From contig NZ_KB893327.1 of assembly GCF_000374045.1 (NCBI RefSeq), forward strand, positions 1 through 64,000: 64,000 bases of DNA, given 5' to 3'. The DNA is from Segetibacter koreensis DSM 18137 (GTDB lineage Bacteria > Bacteroidota > Bacteroidia > Chitinophagales > Chitinophagaceae). The notes beneath the pieces were generated by a model, which saw nothing but the letters and a program-made list of their open reading frames with translations, made no database searches and had not been told where the DNA came from. The position numbers were made by a program, and so were the translations under genes. Positions 27,071 to 34,675 of the stretch are shown one piece after another. Position 1 is the stretch's first letter. Every line of letters begins with the position of its first letter.

Positions 27071-27091
27071 TCTTTTAAAATAACTATTACT

Positions 27092-28075
27092 ATGATTAAG
27101 TTTATCGAAAGTATTTTTGTCAATTTAAATGGCTGGGGTTTTGTTGCCATTACTTTTATCTTAGGCATTTTTGAGTTCTCGTTTGGACTTTACGAGAAGA
27201 AGTGGAATAGAAATGAAATGTTTACTGACATTGCTTGTTATGCTTCTTCAAAACTTTTAGTTCCTCCCGTAGTTGGGTATTTCGGGCTAAAGATGCTGCC
27301 TGTTATTTTACCGGCCTACAAAGATGCTTTATTGTGGATTCCATTTGCATGGGGCGCTTTTATCATTGCTATCTATGACGACCTTACCCAATATTGGTAT
27401 CATCGCCTTCACCATCAACTTCCTTGGTTGTGGCGCTTTCATCGTACGCATCACTCAGCTAACTACATGGGTATGGCGATGGCAAGTAGGCAGAATATTA
27501 TTTACACCATTTTCTTTTCTCAAACATACCTTACTACCATATTGGTTTTTGTAGGGCTTGGTTATCCTGCGTTGTTTGTAAAGGGTATTAAATCTTTGAT
27601 TACTTTATCGGCACATTCTAGCATTCCCTGGGATAAATCTTTTTATAAGTATAAATTTCTTCATCCTATCGCCTGGGTTTTAGAAAGAACTATCTCTACA
27701 CCCGCCACCCATCATGCACACCACGCTGATACAACTGATGATGGCATTGGTTATTATAAAGGGAATTTTGGCAACATGTTTTTTATTTGGGATGTTATTT
27801 TTGGCACTGCGTTAATTACCCGTCAATATCCAAAATCTTACGGTATATCTCACTACGAAGGCGACCAGTGGTATGCCCAGTTATTGTGGCCAATTCTTAA
27901 ATCAAAAGTTCCCGGAAGCGAACTTGCAGCAGGTGGTCCCATAGTTAGGGAAGATGTGTACCCCGTTCCTGCTTTTGAGACAGAACAATTAAATGGAGAT
28001 TCTGTTCAAGCAGACGAAGAAGATTTTGTTTTCGAGGTCGTTCCGTTAGCGGTAAATGAGGAAATAAAAAAATAA
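27092..28075 (+). CDS. Fatty acid hydroxylase / sterol desaturase family membrane di-iron enzyme
   Basis: A 327-residue integral membrane protein. The eight-histidine signature of the family is visible: HRLHH (residues about 107-111), HRTHH (about 118-122) and HHAHH (about 211-215), which together bind the di-iron centre. Hydrophobic helices lie near residues 12-32, 50-70, 80-98 and 145-165. The 60-residue C-terminal tail is acidic and unlike the core. The family hydroxylates or desaturates lipids and sterols. Its position between two tiny membrane proteins and the FGE gene is unusual; the substrate is unknown. Sulfur-containing sphingolipid analogues are known in this phylum, but a link is speculation. 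Confidence 0.88.
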   Translation: MIKFIESIFVNLNGWGFVAITFILGIFEFSFGLYEKKWNRNEMFTDIACYASSKLLVPPVVGYFGLKMLPVILPAYKDALLWIPFAWGAFIIAIYDDLTQYWYHRLHHQLPWLWRFHRTHHSANYMGMAMASRQNIIYTIFFSQTYLTTILVFVGLGYPALFVKGIKSLITLSAHSSIPWDKSFYKYKFLHPIAWVLERTISTPATHHAHHADTTDDGIGYYKGNFGNMFFIWDVIFGTALITRQYPKSYGISHYEGDQWYAQLLWPILKSKVPGSELAAGGPIVREDVYPVPAFETEQLNGDSVQADEEDFVFEVVPLAVNEEIKK

Positions 28076-28157
28076 CCATGTATTGGAACCTCGAAGACGC
28101 AAGAAGACTTGTGATATTTTATGTCCTTAATGCCATTGTGGTTTAGAACTATATAAA

Positions 28158-29237
28158 ATGATTAGATTGACTATTTATTTGATTTTCATTTCTTTTTTAG
28201 CTGGGTGTAATCAAAAAGGTGACAATACTTTGCTTGCATCTTCTAAAAAAGATTGTATTTCCTGCAGGGCTACTTCACGCTTAGCAGCATTTGCATCTGT
28301 TGCTAATAGGGAAAACAAATCAGCACAAACCAAAGATGAGATGGTTTGGATTGCAGGAGGAACATTTCAAATGGGTGCCGATGATTTCCCTGATGCCAAA
28401 CCTATACATGCTGTTACTGTTGACGGTTTTTATATGGACGAACACGAAGTAACCAATGCACAATTTGAAAAATTTGTAATGGCTACAGGTTATCTTACGG
28501 TTTCAGAGCGTCCTTTAAATCCTGCAGATTATCCCGGTGTTCCTGCCGAAAAACTTGCTCCCGGTTCTGCGGTCTTTACACCTCCTGATCACAAAGTTTC
28601 TTTAGATGACCCTTTGCAATGGTGGCAATATATTTCCGGCGCTGATTGGAAACATCCTCAGGGACCTGGAAGTACAATAAAAGGACATGAGAACGAGCCG
28701 GTAACACAAGTCAGTTATGTAGATGCAGCCGCTTACGCAAAATGGGCAGGCAAAAGATTGCCAACAGAAGCAGAGTGGGAGTTTGCCGCAAGGGCAGGAA
28801 AAAACAATTCAAAATATTACTGGGGTAATGAATTAAAGCCCAAAGGAAAGTGGGTAGCAAACATTTTCCAGGGAAGTTTCCCGGAGGCTAATACTATTGA
28901 AGATGGGTACAAAACAGTAGCTCCTGTCAAATCATTCGCCCCAAATGGCTTTGGATTATACGACATGGATGGCAACGTATGGGAATGGTGCGAAGATTAT
29001 TACAGACCGGATTACTACAAAAACAGTGTTAGCAAAAATCCTAAAGGTCCCTCTGACAGCTTCGATCCAGACGAACCCGGAACAGTAAAACGTGTGCAAC
29101 GAGGTGGTTCATTCCTTTGCAGTGACCAATACTGCATACGATATAGGGCGGGTAGTAGGGGCAAAGGCGAAATCAGCAGTGCAAGTAATAATCTTGGTTT
29201 CAGGTGTGTAAAAGTAAGTGCTATTAAAAACTTATAA
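28158..29237 (+). CDS. Formylglycine-generating enzyme (sulfatase-activating, SUMF1 family), lipoprotein
   Basis: A 359-residue protein with a lipoprotein signal MIRLTIYLIFISFLAGC (Cys17). The FGE-sulfatase domain begins at MVWIAGGTFQMGADDFPDA and contains VTNAQFEKFV, KRLPTEAEWEFAARAG and GNVWEWCEDYY. The redox/copper cysteines are both present: Cys321 and Cys326 in GGSFLCSDQYCIRYRAGSRG, matching the active-site pair of true FGEs rather than catalytically dead paralogues. It converts the sulfatase cysteine to formylglycine using oxygen. Because both this protein and the sulfatase have export signals, maturation may occur in the periplasm. A 22-codon ORF (28078-28146) in the gap is of doubtful reality. 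Confidence 0.92.
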   Translation: MIRLTIYLIFISFLAGCNQKGDNTLLASSKKDCISCRATSRLAAFASVANRENKSAQTKDEMVWIAGGTFQMGADDFPDAKPIHAVTVDGFYMDEHEVTNAQFEKFVMATGYLTVSERPLNPADYPGVPAEKLAPGSAVFTPPDHKVSLDDPLQWWQYISGADWKHPQGPGSTIKGHENEPVTQVSYVDAAAYAKWAGKRLPTEAEWEFAARAGKNNSKYYWGNELKPKGKWVANIFQGSFPEANTIEDGYKTVAPVKSFAPNGFGLYDMDGNVWEWCEDYYRPDYYKNSVSKNPKGPSDSFDPDEPGTVKRVQRGGSFLCSDQYCIRYRAGSRGKGEISSASNNLGFRCVKVSAIKNL

Positions 29238-29805
29238 GCTCTTTGAATTGAATTTGAAAAAACTCATACTTTTAACTGGATTTAACCGTAAAACGGATGG
29301 GGTAATAATGGATGGTAAGTTTCAGAAGAGATGAAGCGCAACATATTCAACTATAGGCACCTTTATTCCTTCCCACAAACAGTTCTGAGGTAGTGGCACT
29401 AATAATGTGTTTTAAAAAGCTGCTACTCTTTTTGTTACCGATAGCAAAAAAAATAAGCAATCGGTTACCAATATGGTTATACTTTTCACTGTGGATTGTA
29501 GTACTCCATACACCTTTGCTTTTGTGGATTATTTCCCATGCAAACTATTTTCGGTTCTTTCGGGTTGTTGATGTCAAGTGTGAAATCATTTCGGAAGAGG
29601 GTGTAATACATCTGTCGTGATGATAATCTTGGGAGGCTAATCTTGGCACTTGCTATTTATAATGATGTATTCCACCTCAACTAATAAAAAGGATATTGAG
29701 TCATGTTCTTCATTAGGAGCTGATTGTTATGTAATAATGACCATAAAAATATACATTCTTCCATGACCGAATACTGCAACAAAAAGCTTACATTCATATT
29801 GTATT
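29238..29805. other. Intergenic; one doubtful single-span ORF
   Basis: An ORF with ATG at 29405 (to 29620) encodes about 71 residues with one hydrophobic helix (LPIWLYFSLWIVVLHTPLLL). It has no recognised family and no clear promoter. Otherwise nothing was seen. Confidence 0.35.
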
Positions 29806-30873
29806 ATGGCAAAGAAAGACATTATAGTTGTAGGCGCTTCAGCAGGAGGTGTAAATGCCTTAAGGTCATTTGTAAAGTATTTGCCAGTTGATTTTACGGG
29901 GTCAGTTTTTGTCGTTCTCCATATACCTCCTTTCTCGGAAACAAGATTGGCATTGATACTTACAAAATCAGGCCCCCTTCAAGCAGTGCAACCGAGGGAT
30001 GGTGAAGAAATTAAACCAGGGATAATTTATGTAGCGGCTAATGACCATCATTTGCTGCTTGAAAATGGAAAAGTGGTCGTTAAAAAAGGTCCGAAGGAAA
30101 ATCGATTCCGCCCTTCTATTGATGCACTGTTTCGGTCAGCAGCTTATGTTTATGGTCCACGTGTGGTTGGAATAGTTTTATCTGGTTTATTGGATGATGG
30201 CACATCGGGACTTTGGTCAATTAAGAGGCTGGGAGGAACAACAATTATTCAGCAACCGGAAGATGCAGAGTACCCACAAATGCCTAAAAATGTTCTGGAA
30301 TATGTTGAGGTTGATTACACTGTTGCAGCTGCCGAAAGGGGAAGGTTGCTGGAAAACCTGATTACCGAAAAAGCACAGAAAAAAATAAAGCTGAGCAGTG
30401 ATGAAATGAAACTGCTGAAGATGGAAGTAATTATCGCTACAAATGATAATGCTTTTGAAATGGGAATTATAAATATGGGCGAACTTACCCCCTTTACCTG
30501 CCCTGAATGTCATGGCTGCCTTGTCCGATTGGTGGATGGAAGTATTATCCGATTCAGGTGCCATACCGGACATGCTTTTACCGCCAGTGCACTTTTGGCT
30601 GATGTAACAGAGTCTGTAGAAGAAATGCTTTGGATGGGCATGTGCGGCATGGAAGAAATCAACATGCTTTTGAAAAATATAGAAAAACATCTTAAACAGT
30701 TAGGATACAAAGAGCAAGCGGAAATATTTGCTGAAAAGGCAGAAGATGCATCCCGCCGAGCGCGCATTATTCATGATTCTGTTTTTAAGCAAGAATTATA
30801 CAGTGAAGACATTCGTTACCAGGAAAAGGCTTTTAAACAAGCAAATAAAAAAAATAAAATTAAAAATAAATAG
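29806..30873 (+). CDS. CheB-type methylesterase domain protein with C-terminal zinc-ribbon-like domain
   Basis: A 355-residue protein. The methylesterase domain (residues 4-190) has the catalytic triad of CheB: Ser12 in VGASAGG, His39 in VVLHIPP and Asp131 in SGLLDDGTSG. There is no N-terminal receiver domain. The C-terminal half has CPECHGCL and RCHTGHAF, a probable metal-binding ribbon, followed by a helical tail. No CheR, receptor or kinase gene is nearby, so it may act in a non-chemotaxis signalling route, as stand-alone CheB proteins do in many Bacteroidota. Confidence 0.87.
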   Translation: MAKKDIIVVGASAGGVNALRSFVKYLPVDFTGSVFVVLHIPPFSETRLALILTKSGPLQAVQPRDGEEIKPGIIYVAANDHHLLLENGKVVVKKGPKENRFRPSIDALFRSAAYVYGPRVVGIVLSGLLDDGTSGLWSIKRLGGTTIIQQPEDAEYPQMPKNVLEYVEVDYTVAAAERGRLLENLITEKAQKKIKLSSDEMKLLKMEVIIATNDNAFEMGIINMGELTPFTCPECHGCLVRLVDGSIIRFRCHTGHAFTASALLADVTESVEEMLWMGMCGMEEINMLLKNIEKHLKQLGYKEQAEIFAEKAEDASRRARIIHDSVFKQELYSEDIRYQEKAFKQANKKNKIKNK

Positions 30874-30906
30874 TCCGGCAAAGGTTTACATGAAAAGCGT
30901 AGGTTC

Positions 30907-30957
30907 AAGCCGGTAATTCACTATCTCTTGTAATCATTAATGCTGGCCGGCTTTTTT
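30907..30957 (+). terminator. Candidate intrinsic terminator after the CheB-like gene
   Basis: AAGCCGG (30907-30913) can pair with CCGGCTT (30947-30953), which is followed by a run of T. The loop is long (33 bases), so confidence is moderate. Confidence 0.5.
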
Positions 30958-31430
30958 AACAATTACTCTATTTGTGCTCTCCTTAGCAATTTACAGAATA
31001 AACTAAGTGCACAACACAAAGCTAGTGCTTGCTTTTTTTCTATCTCTTTTGTTACTAACGGCATAAAATCTAAATTTATTTTTTCCGCCTATGTATCTTA
31101 GTCAAGGATAGATCGTCATCGAACAAATGCAGAAGAAATGGAACAAACTTTGGCTAGCATCAAAGAAAGCCGTTGGCGAAATTGGATGATCCTTGTTTTC
31201 AATTCCAAAAGGTAGCTTAGATTCGATTAGGCCAAACACCTCGGTACCTATGCATTAGTATAGTGAGTGGACTCCTCATCTGGAAAGTTTTCATCACTTT
31301 CTGATTTCTTTTCGCAGGGAGGGCAATTCAGGGCGACATTACTGTTGGCAGTAGTAAAGTAGTATTGATACAAACTAATAAAATCTTGGAGTAGAAGTAT
31401 TCAACATTCGCACAAAACCGGGAGGTTTAG
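30958..31430. other. Intergenic, no gene seen
   Basis: No convincing ORF on either strand; the right boundary is the decayed transglutaminase-like gene. Confidence 0.35.
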
Positions 31431-31834
31431 TTATTGGTATGAAATACCCTTTAGTTTAGAAGGTTCATAAAAAAATGGAATCAAATCAGTATCGATTGCG
31501 TTGCATGAAACACTCATCTCCTTGAACAAGACGTTCCCAAAAAGATTTGCGACAGCAGTATCAGCAGCATCTCGTCCCGTAGCTATCTTAACAATGCCAT
31601 TTAGAGGAACCAACTTTGTAGCATCGAACAGAATCCATTCATTACCAAGAAAAGCTTCAAAGCATGCGTGAAAATCAGGGGATTTAACTTATATGCAAAC
31701 CCGGTAAAGTAACGGGCAGGAATTGTCAAGGCGCGACACAATGCTATGCCCAAGTGCGCAAAATCCCTGCAAACACCAGTTAATTCTGCTATAGTATCAT
31801 AAGCGGAAGTTTGAGAATTTGTTGAGCCGCCCAC
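31431..31834 (-). pseudogene. Transglutaminase-like protein, C-terminal remnant
   Basis: Minus-strand frames recover the catalytic core: GGSTNSQTSAYDTIAELTGV, then CRDFAHLGIALCRALTIPAR with the nucleophilic Cys. After a frameshift at about 31675 come HACFEAF with the His and LFDATKL with the Asp. The C-terminal part (VPLNGIVKIATGRDAADTAV) then runs to 31431. The N-terminal half found in complete bacterial transglutaminase-like proteins is missing upstream of 31834. Truncation plus frameshift mark it as dead. Confidence 0.75.
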
Positions 31835-31900
31835 GGTTTTTATAGCTCTTAATTCTTATAACAGGGCGTGCAATAGAATCCGAAAAACATATTATATTAC

Positions 31901-32713
31901 TTACTTCTTAATAAATTTGCCAGCTAGAAAAGTTTTATTAGGCAGTAATATCTTCAACTGGTAAAGACCACTAGCAAACTTGCTTATATCAATGCTTTCT
32001 ACAGCCAGCGCTCTTTCCGTACAAGCGGTAGATTCGGTCAGCACTAATTTGCCTGCAACGTCGTAGACCATTATTACAGCATTACCGCTTTGCTTTGGAG
32101 CCACCTCTATCCGTATCCGCTGTGTCGCAGGAATGGGATATATTTTAATAGGAATGGGATACACTTTGATAGGAACAGGCTCGTATCCTTTTATGGAAAC
32201 AATATTTGAATAAGTAAAACTTGTGTCGCTATTGCGTTGTTTAATCCGGTAAAACGATAGGGAGCGGTATTCATTAATGTCGGGCAAATGATAATTAATT
32301 TTAAAACTGGCTGCTTTAGAAGCTGCCGCAAAATTTACGGGTACAAAATGAAGTGAATCCCCTAACGACCTTTCAATATCAAAACCTGTTGTATAAAACG
32401 CGTATTTTGTTTCCCACTGCAGACTTGCAGTTAACTGGTCTGTCCGTTCTGCTTTTAGTATCAATGTTGCTTCAAATTTTTTTAAGTGGTCGCATGCGAC
32501 CTGTTGCAAATTCGCGGGGACTTTATGATCGAGTGAAACAACAATGGGTTTAAGAAGGTCAATATGTACAGGCACAAAGATGGTTGAAACGCGTGTTATA
32601 TGTACCGTTGGGATCTGCAACAAGCGGTTTTTTTGTACACCGAGCAGTTGTGCAAAAGAGGTTTTTGCAAAACTGGCAATCAGCAGAACATACAGGAGCA
32701 AACATTTTCTCAT
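31901..32713 (-). CDS. Secreted protein with type IX secretion (T9SS) sorting domain
   Basis: A 270-residue protein with signal peptide MRKCLLLYVLLIASFAKTSFA and a C-terminal type A sorting domain. That domain runs from YPIPATQRIRIEV through VIMVYDVAGKLVL and ISKFASGLYQLKI and ends in FIKK. This domain directs export and surface attachment by the type IX system, which is restricted to the Bacteroidota. The central part (ASLQWETKYAFYTTGFDIER and SFYRIKQRNSD) resembles the small domain that often precedes the sorting signal. A short internal repeat (PIKVYPIPIKIYPIP) lies just before the domain. The Hcp-like gene lies directly upstream, 47 bases away. Confidence 0.85.
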   Translation of the reverse strand: MRKCLLLYVLLIASFAKTSFAQLLGVQKNRLLQIPTVHITRVSTIFVPVHIDLLKPIVVSLDHKVPANLQQVACDHLKKFEATLILKAERTDQLTASLQWETKYAFYTTGFDIERSLGDSLHFVPVNFAAASKAASFKINYHLPDINEYRSLSFYRIKQRNSDTSFTYSNIVSIKGYEPVPIKVYPIPIKIYPIPATQRIRIEVAPKQSGNAVIMVYDVAGKLVLTESTACTERALAVESIDISKFASGLYQLKILLPNKTFLAGKFIKK

Positions 32714-32759
32714 CTTCCTGATTTTTTTATCACGAATGAATCGACTGGGGTCTCGGTTA

Positions 32760-33281
32760 TTAATAATAACGCCATTCTACGTTATTAATAATATCCCAGC
32801 CAAATGATGTCTTATGGGTGGCATCGGTAATCTGTTGCCAGGCCATTCGCTGAGGAACCAAAGAAACTGAAAAGGTTGGGATTTCACTTGAGGCAGACTC
32901 CTGAATACTTTCCACAGTAACACTATCCATGTGTATCTTATAGTACTCGAGTGGAGTTGTTCCTCCTTTTATAGAAACAACATCTACCGATTTTAGCTTT
33001 GTTCCGGTAAGCAGTAATTTCCTAAAAGATATAGTAGCAGAACTAAGGGATATCATAAAAGCGAAACTCTGGAAATTTGGTTTAGAACATTCGGCGCATA
33101 GAACTTGCCCCGAGGAATTAGCAAAGACATCAATCTCATTAAAATGCCCAGGCACAGTAGAGCCGCCATTTAATTTCGTAGTTCCAATAAATGCTTTCAT
33201 TACAACTGATGTTTGTGTAAATACTTCACCGCAGCTAAACAATAATGCCACAGGAAAGAGTGAATAGATAAATTTCCTCAT
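32760..33281 (-). CDS. Hcp-like (type VI tube protein family) protein with signal peptide
   Basis: A 173-residue protein. The C-terminal three quarters resemble the Hcp/hemolysin-coregulated family: YYKIHMDSVTVESIQESASS, then PTFSVSLVPQRMAWQQI, and FGWDIINNVEW at the end. The N-terminus MRKFIYSLFPVALLFSCGEV is a secretion or lipoprotein signal (LLFSC), not expected in a true type VI tube subunit, which is cytoplasmic. No type VI sheath or baseplate genes are in the window. It is probably a secreted Hcp-fold protein co-transcribed with the T9SS protein downstream. Confidence 0.75.
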   Translation of the reverse strand: MRKFIYSLFPVALLFSCGEVFTQTSVVMKAFIGTTKLNGGSTVPGHFNEIDVFANSSGQVLCAECSKPNFQSFAFMISLSSATISFRKLLLTGTKLKSVDVVSIKGGTTPLEYYKIHMDSVTVESIQESASSEIPTFSVSLVPQRMAWQQITDATHKTSFGWDIINNVEWRYY

Positions 33282-34032
33282 AGCGTTTATTTTTAAAATA
33301 ATAAATGACGTTTTATGTAAAAAAGCAGGACTTCAATATCAAATTTTACCCCTAATTACAACAGTGTTTTTGCTAAAATTGTCCAATCTTGGTTAGCTGC
33401 GACAATTCTTTGGTTCAAAAAGCAGCCACATAGTAAAGAAAAAAAGTACTATTGAAATAAATAGCATGGCAAAAGGTTTTTTTGTAATTGGACCTTTTGC
33501 CTAAAAATATAATCCCTAATCGTGAAACTAGGTTTGAAAAGTAGGTTTTTCAGGTATAGAGAAAATCGTTTCTATGGAAGCAAAGCCGCGTATTAATTCC
33601 ATCACCCATTGTAGAAAAGATTAATCGTTAATCCCTGGTGTTAGGCTGAATAGGTGGTATGTTCTTTTAAGCTTCAACGAAGTTACGTCTTGTTATCAAG
33701 AAATGCAATAGAATTGTTAAAGATCATTAGGGACACATGCTATTAAGTCCAGAACGATCGGGTTTAAATCAAAAATGCCCTCTAAACTTGCTTCCTTGTT
33801 AGCTTTTTGTGTAGCGGTTAGTATGCGAGTTCTGTCGCGTGTACAATTGATTGATTTGTTAAAGGACTAAGTGTGCTGGATGTTTAAGGGTGATTGTCTC
33901 TGTAGGTAGATTATTTTACAAGCTGTATATTTTAAATTAAGGTCTAGCCTTAGTTACCGTGATTTGGAAGAGTTATTGTCTATCAGAGGAGTAGCGGTTA
34001 ATCACATACAATACAAAGATGCGTATATGAGT
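33282..34032. other. Long intergenic region, no gene seen
   Basis: About 750 bases without a supported ORF, repeat or RNA gene. It includes the upstream region of the Hcp-like gene. Confidence 0.35.
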
Positions 34033-34368
34033 TTACACCATTAATTGAAGCTGAATGCCCGGTTTTAAATACAGCAACAATTTTGCTTTTTTACGTATTC
34101 CCATCGTCTTTAAGATACCTGTACAATACTTTGGTATTGTATACTTCTTCTGGGCACCAAATTGTTGCAAATCATTTCTCCCCCACAAATCGATAGAAAA
34201 TTTAAGTGAATCGTTGTCAAATGTCTGAAGATAATTTTTGTCAACACTATTGTAATCACTATACTCAGAAACATAAATTTTGTTGTTACAGCTAATTACA
34301 ATGGATGTAGTTAATGCAAAAAGAATAATGCGATAATTTGAATTCCTTTTTAACCAATATCTAATCAT
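34033..34368 (-). CDS. Small putative lipoprotein, unknown function
   Basis: A 111-residue protein with an N-terminal basic-hydrophobic segment (RIILFALTTSIVISC) that fits a lipoprotein signal. The rest is polar with several tyrosines and no recognised domain. It may be truncated, because the C-terminus (LYLKPGIQLQLMV) ends abruptly on a hydrophobic strand. It is isolated between two long gaps. Confidence 0.45.
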   Translation of the reverse strand: MIRYWLKRNSNYRIILFALTTSIVISCNNKIYVSEYSDYNSVDKNYLQTFDNDSLKFSIDLWGRNDLQQFGAQKKYTIPKYCTGILKTMGIRKKAKLLLYLKPGIQLQLMV

Positions 34369-34675
34369 ATTTTTCGATTCTTTTTTCTGCTCTTCGGTGT
34401 ATTTAATCTTTCCTCATTTTTCAAATATTTGATGCCAAACAACGGTGGTTTACTAAAGGTAAAAAGCTCAAACCAGATTCTTCCGTCAACATAATAAAAG
34501 TGTGATCCTCTTATTTAAAAACCTTCTTTAGATTATCATTAACCTGGTTGTAACCATCACCATCTTGACAATACTCGTTATTATAAATTATTTTCCCTCT
34601 TTTATTTGCGCTAATTACAAAAATTTTTATTTAAATTGTATAATACTTATTTTACTTATAACTTAATCGTACAGC
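34369..34675. other. Upstream region of the MG2/TonB-plug gene
   Basis: No ORF seen. The segment presumably contains the promoter of the gene at 34676; TATAATACTTATTTTA near 34640 is AT-rich but is not a clear match to the phylum consensus. Confidence 0.35.
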
